Positions 36,901 through 51,600 of a stretch of 64,000 bases of DNA are shown here, in pieces. This DNA is from Harmothoe impar (Eukaryota > Annelida > Polychaeta > Phyllodocida > Polynoidae). Position numbers and translations under genes: made by a program. The stretch spans positions 5,270,001 through 5,334,000 of the forward strand of contig OX381721.1 of the NCBI GenBank assembly GCA_947462335.1, given 5' to 3'. The notes under the pieces were generated by a model. That model was not told the origin of the DNA, made no database searches, and was given only the letters and a program-made list of their open reading frames with translations. How positions within the stretch are numbered: position 1 is the stretch's first letter; every line of letters begins with the position of its first letter.

Positions 36901-39600
36901 GATCTTTTTCATTTTTGAATTATAGCTTGACATGAATAAGATAGACCTACCATGCTAGATTCATTGTGAAGTTATGGGTAGTTTCACTGTTTGCCATAAT
37001 TGAAATCACACGGGCGAGTCCTCTTCAATTGACACCTTGATATTTTGATGGCCGACCAATGATGGGCATTATGGTTGCTGCAGCTAGGGAATAGCTCACA
37101 GTTCACCCATCAGTACCTGGCATTATTGGCAGGGGTCCTGGCTACATGATAGTCTCCAAGGCCAGTCAATGGGATCATTATTAAGCATTTTATCCAGGAA
37201 ACTCTCCACCAATTCGGTTTAAAAATTAAAACTGGTTGTCGCTTTTCCAAAAAAATTCAGCTGTTTTTAGTTTCCATACAAAGAGACTTGGGTCATCATG
37301 AATCTGCATATTTTGGCAACGTTCCCTATGCTCTGGGCTACATGCCAGTCTTGACAGCTAGTTTGTGAACATATTATTGAGCGCATGGGGAACTTCATTG
37401 CGTTTGGTGTTTTGCTGATATTTTAGTCGGTCCTGGTCACATCATGCCCGGTTTGGCCAATATTTAAGTATGAACGCATGTACTTATCTTCTTCATTTTT
37501 GGAATATAGCTTGACATGAATGAGATAGACCTACCATGCGAGATTCATTGTGAAGTTATGGGTAGTTTCACTGTTAGTCATAATTGAAATCACACGGGCG
37601 AGTCCTCGTCAATCAACACATTGATATTTTGATGGCCAACCAGTTATGGGCATAATGAATGCTGCAGCTAGGGAATGACTCAGAGGTAACCCATCAGTAT
37701 CTGGCATTATTGGCAGGGATCCTGGCTTCATGCCAGTCTTCACAGCCAGTCAATGGGATCATTATTGAGCATTTTATCTAGGAAACTCTCTACCAATTCA
37801 GTTCAAAAGTAAAACTGGTCGTCGCTTTTCCCAAAACATTCAGCTGCTTTTAGTTTCCATACAAAGAGACTTGGGTCATCATGAATCTGCATATTTTGGC
37901 TGCATTCCCTATGCTCTGGGCTACATGCCAGTCTTGACAGATAGTTTCTGAACTTTTTATTGAGCGCATGGGGAACTTCATTGCGTTCGGTGTTTTGCTG
38001 ATATTTTAGTCGGTCCTGGTCACATCATGCCCGGTTTGGCCAAATTTTTAAGTATGAACGCATGTACTTATCTTCTTCATTTTTGGAATATAGCTTGACA
38101 TAAATGAGATAGACCTACCATGCGAGATTCATTGTGAAGTTATGGGTAGTTTCACTGTTAGTCATAATTGAAATCACACGGGTGAGTCCTCGTCAATCAA
38201 CACATTGATATTTTGATGGCCAACCAGTCATGGGCATAATGAATGCTGCAGCTAAGGAATGACTCACAGGTAACCCATCAGTATCTGGCATAATTGGCAG
38301 GGGTCCTGGCTTCATGCCAGTCTTCACGGCTAGTCAATGGGACCATTATTAAGCATTTTATCCAGGAAACTCTCTACCAATTCGGTTTAAAAGTAAAACT
38401 GGTTGTCACTTTTCTCAACAAATTCAGCTGTTTTTAGTTTCCATATAAAGAGGCTTGGGTCATCATGAATCTGCATATTTTGGCTGCATTCCCTATGCTC
38501 TGGGCTACATGCCAGTCTTCACAGCTAGTTTGTTAACATATTATTGAGCGCATGGGGAACTTCATTGCGTTTGGTGTTTTGCTGATATTTTAGTCGGTTC
38601 TGGTCACATCATGCCTGGTTTGGCTGATATTTAAGTATGAACGCACGTATTGATCTTTTTTATTTTTGAAATATAGCTTGACATGAATAAGATAGACTTC
38701 CCATGCCAGATTCATTGTGAAGTTATGGGTAGTTTCACTGTTAGCCATAATTGAAATCACACGGGCAAGTCCTCTTCAATTGACACATTGATATCTTGAT
38801 GGCCAACCATTTATGGGCATTATGTATGCAGGAGCTAGGGAATGACTCACAGTTAACCCATCGCTATCTGGCATTATTGGCAGGGGTCCTGGCTTCATGC
38901 CAGTCTTTAAGAACAGTCAATGGGATCATCATTAAGCATTTTATCCAGGAAACTCTCCAGCGATTCGGTTTAAAAGCAAAACTGGTTGTCACTTTTCCCA
39001 AAAAATTCAGCTGTTTTTAGTTTCCATACAAAGAGAATTGGGTCATCATGAATCTGCATATTTTGGCTGCATTTCCTATGCTCTGGGCTACATGCCAGTC
39101 TTTACAGGTAGTTTGTCAACATATTATTGAGCGCATGGGGAACTTCATTGCGTTCGGTGTTTTGCTGATATTTTAGTCGGTCCTGGTCACATCATGCCCA
39201 GTTTGGCCAATATTTAAGTATGAACGCATGTACTTATCTTCTTCATTTTTGGAATATAGCTTGACATGAATGAGATAGACCTACCATGCGAGATTCATTA
39301 TGAAGTTATGGGTAGTTTCACTGTTAGTCATAATTGAAATCACACGGGCGAGTCCTCGTCAATCAACACATTGATATTTTGATGGCCAACCAGTTATGGG
39401 CATAATGAATGCTGCAGCTAGGGAATGACTCACAGGTAACCCATCAGTATCTGGCATTATTGGCAGGGGTCCTGGCTTCATGCCAGTCTTCACAGCCAGT
39501 CAATGGTACCATTATTAAGCATTTTATCCAGGAAACTCTCTACCGATTCGGTTTAAAAGTAAAACTGGTTGTCACTTTTCCCAAAAAATTCAGCTGTTTT
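33900..39600. repeat. Satellite central domain, mosaic monomers
   Basis: About ten monomers of mixed type. 34,165 and 35,909 share a distinctive TATATGG variant. A domain-I type half-monomer (GTGGGTCCTGGTCACATCAT followed by CCACGGTTTGGCTGATG) reappears near 36,840, and the monomer at 37,075 is of the 23,982 type. No long constant period is visible here, unlike the domains on either side. Confidence 0.75.
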
Positions 39601-39605
39601 TAGTT

Positions 39606-42600
39606 TCAATACAAAGAGACTTGGGTCATCATGAATCTGCATATTTTGGCTGTATTCTCTATGCTCTGGGCTACATGCCAGTCTTGACAGCTAGTTTCTG
39701 AACGTATTATTGAGCGCATGGGGAACTTCATTGCGTTCGGTGTTTTGCTGATATTTAAGTCGGTCCTGGTCACATCATGCCCGGTTTGGCCAATATTTAA
39801 GTATGAACGCATGTACTTATCTTCTTCATTTTTGGAATATAGCTTGACATGAATAAGATACACCTACCATGCGAGATTCATTGTGAAGTTATGGGTAGTT
39901 TCACTGTTAGTCATAATTGAAATCACACGGGCGAGTCCTCGTCAATCAACACATTGATATTTTGATGGCCAACCAGTTATGGGCATAATGAATGCTGCAG
40001 CTAGGGAATGACTCACAGGTAACCCATCAGTATCTGGCATTATATGCAGGGGTCCTGGCTTCATGCCAGTCTTCACAGCCAGTCAATGGTACCATTATTA
40101 AGCATTTTATCCAGGAAATTCTCTACCGATTCGGTTTAAAAGTAAAACTGGTTGTCACTTTTCCCAAAAAATTCAGCTGTTTTTAGTTTCCATACAAAGA
40201 GACTTGGGTCATCATGAATCTGCATATTTTTGCTGCTTTCCCTATGCTCTGGGCTACATGCCAGTCTTGACAGCTAGTTTCTTAACGTGTTATTGAGCGC
40301 ATGGGGAACTTCATTGCGTTCGGTGTTTTGCTGATATTTTAGTAGGTCCTGGTCACATCATGCCCGGTTTGGCTAATATTTAAGTACGAACGCATGTACT
40401 TATCTTCTTCATTTTTGGAATATAGCTTGGCATGAATGAGATAGACCTGCCATGCCAGATTTATTGTGCAGTTATGGGTAGTTTCACTGTTAGTCATAAT
40501 TGAAATCACAAGGGCGAGTCTTCGTCAATCAACACATTGATATTTTTATGGCCAACCATTTATGGGCATAATGAATGCTGCAGCTAGGGAATAACTCACA
40601 GGTAACCCAACACTATCTGGCATTATTGGCAGGGATCCTGGCTTCTTGCCAGTCTTCACGGCCAGTCAATGGGATCATTATTAAGCATTTTATCCAGGAA
40701 ACTCTCTACCAATTCAGTTTAAAAGTAAAACTGGTCGTCGCTTTTCCCAAAACATTCAGCTGTTTTTAGTTTCCATACAAAGAGACTTGGGTCATCATGA
40801 ATCTGCATATTTTGGCTGCTTTCCCTATGCTCTGGGCTACATGCCAGTCTTGACAGCTAGTTTTTGAACGTATTATTGAGCGCATGGGGAACTTCATTGC
40901 GTTCGGTGTTTTGCTGATATTTTAGTCTGTCCTGGTCAGATCATGCCCGGTTTGGCCAATATTTAAGTATGAACGCATGTACTTATCTTCTTCATTTTTG
41001 GAATATAGCTTGACATGAATGAGATAGACCTACCATGCGAGATTCATTGTGAAGTTATGGGTAGTTTCACTGTTAGTCATAATTGAAATCACACGGGCGA
41101 GTCCTCGTCAAACAACACATTGATATTTTGATGGCCAACCAGTTATGGGCATAATGAATGCTGCAGCTAGGGAATAACTCATAGGTAACCCATAAGTATC
41201 TGGCATTATTGGCAGGAATCCTGCCTTCATGCCAGTCTTCACGGCCAGTCAATGGGACCATTATTAAGCATTTTATCCAGGAAACTCTCTACCGATTCGG
41301 TTTAAAAGTAAAACTGGTCTTTGCTTTTCCCAAAAAATTCAGCTGTTTTTAGTTTCCATACAAAGAGACTTGGGTCATCATGAATCTGCATATTTTGGCT
41401 GCTTTCCCTATGCTCTGGGCTACATGCCAGTCTTGACAGCTAGTTTTTGAATGTATTATTGAGCGCATGGGGAACTTCATTGCGTTCGGTGTTTTGCTGA
41501 TATTTTAGTAGGTCCTGGTCACATCATGCCCGGTTTGGCCAATATTTAAGTATGAACGCATGTACCTATCTTCTTCATTTTTGGAATATAGCTTGACATG
41601 AATGAGATACACCGACCATGCGAGATTCATTGTGAAGTTATGGGTAGTTTCACTGTTAGTCATAATTGAAATCACACAGGCGAGTCCTCGTCAAACAACA
41701 CATTGATATTTTGATGGCCAACCAGTTATGGGCATAATGAATGCTGCAGCTAGGGAATGACTCGAAGGTAACCCATCACTATCTGGCATTATTGGCAGGG
41801 ATCCTGGCTTCATGCCAGTCTTCACAGCCAGTCAATGGGATCATTTTTGAGCAGTTTATCCAGGAAACTCTCTACCAATTCAGTTTAAAAGTAAAACTGG
41901 TCGTCGCTTTTCCCAAAACATTCAGCTGTTTTTAGTTTCCATACAAAGAGACTTGGGTCATCATGAATCTGCATATTTTGGCTGCATTCCCTATGCTCTG
42001 GGCTACATGCCAGTCAGTTAGTTTGTTAACATATTATTGAGTGCATGGGGAACTACATTGCGTTCGGTGTTTTGCTGATATTTTAGTCGGTCCTGGTCAC
42101 ATCATGCCCGGTTTGGCCAATATTTAAGTATGAACACATGTACTTATCTTCTTAATTTTAGGTATATAGCTTGACATGAATGAAATACACCTACCATGTG
42201 AGATTCATTGTGAAGTTATGGGTAGTTTCACTGTTAGTCATAATTGAAATCACACGGGCGAGTCCTCGTCAAACAATACATTGATATTTTGATGGCCAAC
42301 CAGTTATGGGCATAATGAATGCTGCAGCTAGGGAATAACTCAGAGGTAACCCATCAGTATCTGGCATTATATGCAGGGGTACTGGCTTCATGCCAGTCTT
42401 CACAGCCAGTCAATGGGATCATTATTGAGCATTTTATCCAGAAAACTCTCTACCAATTCAGTTTAAAAGTAAAACTGGTTGTCGCTTTTCCCAAAACATT
42501 CAGCTGTTTTTAGTTTCCATACAAAGAGACTTGGGTCATCATGAATCCCCATAATTTGGCTGCATTCCCTATGCTCTGGACTACATGCCTGTCTTGACAG

Positions 42601-45600
42601 CTAGTTTCTGAACGTATTATTAAGCGCATGGGGAACTTCATTGCGTTCGGTGTTTTGCTGATATTTTAGTCGGTCCTGGTCACATCATGCCCGGTTTGGC
42701 CAATATTTAAGTATGAACGCATGTACTTATCTTCTTCATTTTTGAAATATAGCTTGACATGAATGAAATACACCTACCATGTGAGATTCATTGTGAAGTT
42801 ATGGGTAGTTTCACTGTTAGTCATAATTGAAATCACACGGGCGAGTCCTCGTCAAACAATACATTGATATTTTGATGGCCAACCAGTTATGGGCATAATG
42901 AATGCTGCAGCTAGGGAATAACTCAGAGGTAACCCATCAGTATCTGGCATTATATGCAGGGGTACTGGCTTCATGCCAGTCTTCACAGCCAGTCAATGGG
43001 ACCATTATTAAGCATTTTATCCAGGAAACTCTCTACCGATTCGGTTTAAAAGTAAAACTGGTCGTTGCTTTTCCCAAAAAATTCAGCTGTTTTTAGTTTC
43101 CATACAAAGAGACTTGGGTCATCATGAATCCCCATATTTTGGCTGCATTCCCTATGCTCTTGGCTACATGCCAGTCAGTTAGTTTGTTAACATATTATTG
43201 AGCGCATGGGGAACTACATTGCGTTCGGTGTTTTGCTGATATTTTAGTCGGTCCTGGTCACATCATGCCCGGTTTGGCCAATATTTAAGTATGAACGCAT
43301 GTACTTATCTTCTTCATTTTAGGAATATAGCTTGACATGAATGAAATACACCTACTATGCGAGATTCATTGTGAAGTTATGGGTAGTTTCACTGTTAGTC
43401 ATAATTGAAATCACACGGGCGAGTCCTCGTCAATCAACACATTGATATTTTGATGGCCAACCAGTTATGGGCATAATGAATGCTGCAGCTAGGGAATGAC
43501 TCACAGGTAACCCATCAGTATCTGGCATTATTGGCAGGGATCCTGGCTTCATGCCAGTCTTCACAGCCAGTCAATGGGATCATTATTGAGCATTTTATCC
43601 AGGAAACTCTCTACCAATTCAGTTTAAAAGTAAAACTGGTCGTCGCTTTTCCCAAAACATTCAGCTGTTTTTAGTTTCCATACAAAGAGACTTGGGTCAT
43701 CATGAATCTGCATATTTTGGCTGTATTCTCTATGCTCTGGGCTACATGCCAGTCTTGACAGCTAGTTTCTGAACGTATTATTGAGCGCATGGGGAACTTC
43801 ATTGCGTTCGGTGTTTTGCTGATATTTAAGTCGGTCCTGGTCACATCATGCCCGGTTTGGCCAATATTTAAGTATGAACGCATGTACTTATCTTCTTCAT
43901 TTTTGGAATATAGCTTGACATGAATAAGATACACCTACCATGCGAGATTCATTGTGAAGTTATGGGTAGTTTCACTGTTAGTCATAATTGAAATCACACA
44001 GGCGAGTCCTCGTCAAACAACACATTGATATTTTGATGGCCAACCAGTTATGGGCATAATGAATGCTGCAGCTAGGGAATGACTCGAAGGTAACCCATCA
44101 CTATCTGGCATTATTGGCAGGGATCCTGGCTTCATGCCAGTCTTCACAGCCAGTCAATGGGATCATTTTTGAGCAGTTTATCCAGGAAACTCTCTACCAA
44201 TTCAGTTTAAAAGTAAAACTGGTCGTCGCTTTTCCCAAAACATTCAGCTGTTTTTAGTTTCCATACAAAGAGACTTGGGTCATCATGAATCTGCATATTT
44301 TGGCTGCATTCCCTATGCTCTGGGCTACATGCCAGTCAGTTAGTTTGTTAACATATTATTGAGTGCATGGGGAACTACATTGCGTTCGGTGTTTTGCTGA
44401 TATTTTAGTCGGTCCTGGTCACATCATGCCCGGTTTGGCCAATATTTAAGTATGAACACATGTACTTATCTTCTTAATTTTAGGTATATAGCTTGACATG
44501 AATGAAATACACCTACCATGTGAGATTCATTGTGAAGTTATGGGTAGTTTCACTGTTAGTCATAATTGAAATCACACGGGCGAGTCCTCGTCAAACAATA
44601 CATTGATATTTTGATGGCCAACCAGTTATGGGCATAATGAATGCTGCAGCTAGGGAATAACTCAGAGGTAACCCATCAGTATCTGGCATTATATGCAGGG
44701 GTACTGGCTTCATGCCAGTCTTCACAGCCAGTCAATGGGATCATTATTGAGCATTTTATCCAGAAAACTCTCTACCAATTCAGTTTAAAAGTAAAACTGG
44801 TTGTCGCTTTTCCCAAAACATTCAGCTGTTTTTAGTTTCCATACAAAGAGACTTGGGTCATCATGAATCCCCATAATTTGGCTGCATTCCCTATGCTCTG
44901 GACTACATGCCTGTCTTGACAGCTAGTTTCTGAACGTATTATTAAGCGCATGGGGAACTTCATTGCGTTCGGTGTTTTGCTGATATTTTAGTCGGTCCTG
45001 GTCACATCATGCCCGGTTTGGCCAATATTTAAGTATGAACGCATGTACTTATCTTCTTCATTTTTGAAATATAGCTTGACATGAATGAAATACACCTACC
45101 ATGTGAGATTCATTGTGAAGTTATGGGTAGTTTCACTGTTAGTCATAATTGAAATCACACGGGCGAGTCCTCGTCAAACAATACATTGATATTTTGATGG
45201 CCAACCAGTTATGGGCATAATGAATGCTGCAGCTAGGGAATAACTCAGAGGTAACCCATCAGTATCTGGCATTATATGCAGGGGTACTGGCTTCATGCCA
45301 GTCTTCACAGCCAGTCAATGGGACCATTATTAAGCATTTTATCCAGGAAACTCTCTACCGATTCGGTTTAAAAGTAAAACTGGTCGTTGCTTTTCCCAAA
45401 AAATTCAGCTGTTTTTAGTTTCCATACAAAGAGACTTGGGTCATCATGAATCCCCATATTTTGGCTGCATTCCCTATGCTCTTGGCTACATGCCAGTCAG
45501 TTAGTTTGTTAACATATTATTGAGCGCATGGGGAACTACATTGCGTTCGGTGTTTTGCTGATATTTTAGTCGGTCCTGGTCACATCATGCCCGGTTTGGC

Positions 45601-48600
45601 CAATATTTAAGTATGAACGCATGTACTTATCTTCTTCATTTTAGGAATATAGCTTGACATGAATGAAATACACCTACTATGCGAGATTCATTGTGAAGTT
45701 ATGGGTAGTTTCACTGTTAGTCATAATTGAAATCACACGGGCGAGTCCTCGTCAATCAACACATTGATATTTTGATGGCCAACCAGTTATGGGCATAATG
45801 AATGCTGCAGCTAGGGAATGACTCACAGGTAACCCATCAGTATCTGGCATTATTGGCAGGGATCCTGGCTTCATGCCAGTCTTCACAGCCAGTCAATGGG
45901 ATCATTATTGAGCATTTTATCCAGGAAACTCTCTACCAATTCAGTTTAAAAGTAAAACTGGTCGTCGCTTTTCCCAAAACATTCAGCTGTTTTTAGTTTC
46001 CATACAAAGAGACTTGGGTCATCATGAATCTGCATATTTTGGCTGTATTCTCTATGCTCTGGGCTACATGCCAGTCTTGACAGCTAGTTTCTGAACGTAT
46101 TATTGAGCGCATGGGGAACTTCATTGCGTTCGGTGTTTTGCTGATATTTAAGTCGGTCCTGGTCACATCATGCCCGGTTTGGCCAATATTTAAGTATGAA
46201 CGCATGTACTTATCTTCTTCATTTTTGGAATATAGCTTGACATGAATAAGATACACCTACCATGCGAGATTCATTGTGAAGTTATGGGTAGTTTCACTGT
46301 TAGTCATAATTGAAATCACACGGGCGAGTCCTCGTCAATCAACACATTGATATTTTGATGGCCAACCAGTTATGGGCATAATGAATGCTGCAGCTAGGGA
46401 ATGACTCACAGGTAACCCATCAGTATCTGGCATTATATGCAGGGGTCCTGGCTTCATGCCAGTCTTCACAGCCAGTCAATGGTACCATTATTAAGCATTT
46501 TATCCAGGAAATTCTCTACCGATTCGGTTTAAAAGTAAAACTGGTTGTCACTTTTCCCAAAAAATTCAGCTGTTTTTAGTTTCCATACAAAGAGACTTGG
46601 GTCATCATGAATCTGCATATTTTTGCTGCTTTCCCTATGCTCTGGGCTACATGCCAGTCTTGACAGCTAGTTTCTTAACGTGTTATTGAGCGCATGGGGA
46701 ACTTCATTGCGTTCGGTGTTTTGCTGATATTTTAGTAGGTCCTGGTCACATCATGCCCGGTTTGGCTAATATTTAAGTACGAACGCATGTACTTATCTTC
46801 TTCATTTTTGGAATATAGCTTGGCATGAATGAGATAGACCTGCCATGCCAGATTTATTGTGCAGTTATGGGTAGTTTCACTGTTAGTCATAATTGAAATC
46901 ACAAGGGCGAGTCTTCGTCAATCAACACATTGATATTTTTATGGCCAACCATTTATGGGCATAATGAATGCTGCAGCTAGGGAATAACTCACAGGTAACC
47001 CAACACTATCTGGCATTATTGGCAGGGATCCTGGCTTCTTGCCAGTCTTCACGGCCAGTCAATGGGATCATTATTAAGCATTTTATCCAGGAAACTCTCT
47101 ACCAATTCAGTTTAAAAGTAAAACTGGTCGTCGCTTTTCCCAAAACATTCAGCTGTTTTTAGTTTCCATACAAAGAGACTTGGGTCATCATGAATCTGCA
47201 TATTTTGGCTGCTTTCCCTATGCTCTGGGCTACATGCCAGTCTTGACAGCTAGTTTTTGAACGTATTATTGAGCGCATGGGGAACTTCATTGCGTTCGGT
47301 GTTTTGCTGATATTTAAGTCGGTCCTGGTCATATCATGCCCGGTTTGGCCAATATTTAAGTATGAACGCATGTACTTATCTTCTTCATTTTTGGAATATA
47401 GCTTGACATGAATAAGATACACCTACCATGCGAGATTCATTGTGAAGTTATGGGTAGTTTCACTGTTAGTCATAATTGAAATCACACGGGCGAGTCCTCG
47501 TCAATTAACACATTGATATTTTGATGGCCAACCAGTTATGGGCATAATGAATGCTGCAGCTAGGGAATGACTCACAGGTAACCCATCAGTATCTGGCATT
47601 ATATGCAGGGGTCCTGGCTTCATGCCAGTCTTCACAGCCAGTCAATGGTACCATTATTAAGCATTTTATCCAGGAAATTCTCTACCGATTCGGTTTAAAA
47701 GTAAAACTGGTTGTCACTTTTCCCAAAAAATTCAGCTGTTTTTAGTTTCCATACAAAGAGACTTGGGTCATCATGAATCTGCATATTTTTGCTGCTTTCC
47801 CTATGCTCTGGGCTACATGCCAGTCTTGACAGCTAGTTTCTTAACGTGTTATTGAGCGCATGGGGAACTTCATTGCGTTCGGTGTTTTGCTGATATTTTA
47901 GTAGGTCCTGGTCACATCATGCCCGGTTTGGCTAATATTTAAGTACGAACGCATGTACTTATCTTCTTCATTTTTGGAATATAGCTTGGCATGAATGAGA
48001 TAGACCTGCCATGCCAGATTTATTGTGCAGTTATGGGTAGTTTCACTGTTAGTCATAATTGAAATCACAAGGGCGAGTCTTCGTCAATCAACACATTGAT
48101 ATTTTTATGGCCAACCATTTATGGGCATAATGAATGCTGCAGCTAGGGAATAACTCACAGGTAACCCAACACTATCTGGCATTATTGGCAGGGATCCTGG
48201 CTTCTTGCCAGTCTTCACGGCCAGTCAATGGGATCATTATTAAGCATTTTATCCAGGAAACTCTCTACCAATTCAGTTTAAAAGTAAAACTGGTCGTCGC
48301 TTTTCCCAAAACATTCAGCTGTTTTTAGTTTCCATACAAAGAGACTTGGGTCATCATGAATCTGCATATTTTGGCTGCTTTCCCTATGCTCTGGGCTACA
48401 TGCCAGTCTTGACAGCTAGTTTTTGAACGTATTATTGAGCGCATGGGGAACTTCATTGCGTTCGGTGTTTTGCTGATATTTTAGTCTGTCCTGGTCAGAT
48501 CATGCCCGGTTTGGCCAATATTTAAGTATGAACGCATGTACTTATCTTCTTCATTTTTGGAATATAGCTTGACATGAATGAGATAGACCTACCATGCGAG

Positions 48601-51600
48601 ATTCATTGTGAAGTTATGGGTAGTTTCACTGTTAGTCATAATTGAAATCACACGGGCGAGTCCTCGTCAAACAACACATTGATATTTTGATGGCCAACCA
48701 GTTATGGGCATAATGAATGCTGCAGCTAGGGAATAACTCATAGGTAACCCATAAGTATCTGGCATTATTGGCAGGAATCCTGCCTTCATGCCAGTCTTCA
48801 CGGCCAGTCAATGGGACCATTATTAAGCATTTTATCCAGGAAACTCTCTACCGATTCGGTTTAAAAGTAAAACTGGTCTTTGCTTTTCCCAAAAAATTCA
48901 GCTGTTTTTAGTTTCCATACAAAGAGACTTGGGTCATCATGAATCTGCATATTTTGGCTGCTTTCCCTATGCTCTGGGCTACATGCCAGTCTTGACAGCT
49001 AGTTTTTGAATGTATTATTGAGCGCATGGGGAACTTCATTGCGTTCGGTGTTTTGCTGATATTTTAGTAGGTCCTGGTCACATCATGCCCGGTTTGGCCA
49101 ATATTTAAGTATGAACGCATGTACCTATCTTCTTCATTTTTGGAATATAGCTTGACATGAATGAGATACACCGACCATGCGAGATTCATTGTGAAGTTAT
49201 GGGTAGTTTCACTGTTAGTCATAATTGAAATCACACAGGCGAGTCCTCGTCAAACAACACATTGATATTTTGATGGCCAACCAGTTATGGGCATAATGAA
49301 TGCTGCAGCTAGGGAATGACTCGAAGGTAACCCATCACTATCTGGCATTATTGGCAGGGATCCTGGCTTCATGCCAGTCTTCACAGCCAGTCAATGGGAT
49401 CATTTTTGAGCAGTTTATCCAGGAAACTCTCTACCAATTCAGTTTAAAAGTAAAACTGGTCGTCGCTTTTCCCAAAACATTCAGCTGTTTTTAGTTTCCA
49501 TACAAAGAGACTTGGGTCATCATGAATCTGCATATTTTGGCTGCATTCCCTATGCTCTGGGCTACATGCCAGTCAGTTAGTTTGTTAACATATTATTGAG
49601 TGCATGGGGAACTACATTGCGTTCGGTGTTTTGCTGATATTTTAGTCGGTCCTGGTCACATCATGCCCGGTTTGGCCAATATTTAAGTATGAACACATGT
49701 ACTTATCTTCTTAATTTTAGGTATATAGCTTGACATGAATGAAATACACCTACCATGTGAGATTCATTGTGAAGTTATGGGTAGTTTCACTGTTAGTCAT
49801 AATTGAAATCACACGGGCGAGTCCTCGTCAAACAATACATTGATATTTTGATGGCCAACCAGTTATGGGCATAATGAATGCTGCAGCTAGGGAATAACTC
49901 AGAGGTAACCCATCAGTATCTGGCATTATATGCAGGGGTACTGGCTTCATGCCAGTCTTCACAGCCAGTCAATGGGATCATTATTGAGCATTTTATCCAG
50001 AAAACTCTCTACCAATTCAGTTTAAAAGTAAAACTGGTTGTCGCTTTTCCCAAAACATTCAGCTGTTTTTAGTTTCCATACAAAGAGACTTGGGTCATCA
50101 TGAATCCCCATAATTTGGCTGCATTCCCTATGCTCTGGACTACATGCCTGTCTTGACAGCTAGTTTCTGAACGTATTATTAAGCGCATGGGGAACTTCAT
50201 TGCGTTCGGTGTTTTGCTGATATTTTAGTCGGTCCTGGTCACATCATGCCCGGTTTGGCCAATATTTAAGTATGAACGCATGTACTTATCTTCTTCATTT
50301 TTGAAATATAGCTTGACATGAATGAAATACACCTACCATGTGAGATTCATTGTGAAGTTATGGGTAGTTTCACTGTTAGTCATAATTGAAATCACACGGG
50401 CGAGTCCTCGTCAAACAATACATTGATATTTTGATGGCCAACCAGTTATGGGCATAATGAATGCTGCAGCTAGGGAATAACTCAGAGGTAACCCATCAGT
50501 ATCTGGCATTATATGCAGGGGTACTGGCTTCATGCCAGTCTTCACAGCCAGTCAATGGGACCATTATTAAGCATTTTATCCAGGAAACTCTCTACCGATT
50601 CGGTTTAAAAGTAAAACTGGTCGTTGCTTTTCCCAAAAAATTCAGCTGTTTTTAGTTTCCATACAAAGAGACTTGGGTCATCATGAATCCCCATATTTTG
50701 GCTGCATTCCCTATGCTCTTGGCTACATGCCAGTCAGTTAGTTTGTTAACATATTATTGAGCGCATGGGGAACTACATTGCGTTCGGTGTTTTGCTGATA
50801 TTTTAGTCGGTCCTGGTCACATCATGCCCGGTTTGGCCAATATTTAAGTATGAACGCATGTACTTATCTTCTTCATTTTAGGAATATAGCTTGACATGAA
50901 TGAAATACACCTACTATGCGAGATTCATTGTGAAGTTATGGGTAGTTTCACTGTTAGTCATAATTGAAATCACACGGGCGAGTCCTCGTCAATCAACACA
51001 TTGATATTTTGATGGCCAACCAGTTATGGGCATAATGAATGCTGCAGCTAGGGAATGACTCACAGGTAACCCATCAGTATCTGGCATTATTGGCAGGGAT
51101 CCTGGCTTCATGCCAGTCTTCACAGCCAGTCAATGGGATCATTATTGAGCATTTTATCCAGGAAACTCTCTACCAATTCAGTTTAAAAGTAAAACTGGTC
51201 GTCGCTTTTCCCAAAACATTCAGCTGTTTTTAGTTTCCATACAAAGAGACTTGGGTCATCATGAATCTGCATATTTTGGCTGTATTCTCTATGCTCTGGG
51301 CTACATGCCAGTCTTGACAGCTAGTTTCTGAACGTATTATTGAGCGCATGGGGAACTTCATTGCGTTCGGTGTTTTGCTGATATTTAAGTCGGTCCTGGT
51401 CACATCATGCCCGGTTTGGCCAATATTTAAGTATGAACGCATGTACTTATCTTCTTCATTTTTGGAATATAGCTTGACATGAATAAGATACACCTACCAT
51501 GCGAGATTCATTGTGAAGTTATGGGTAGTTTCACTGTTAGTCATAATTGAAATCACACGGGCGAGTCCTCGTCAATCAACACATTGATATTTTGATGGCC

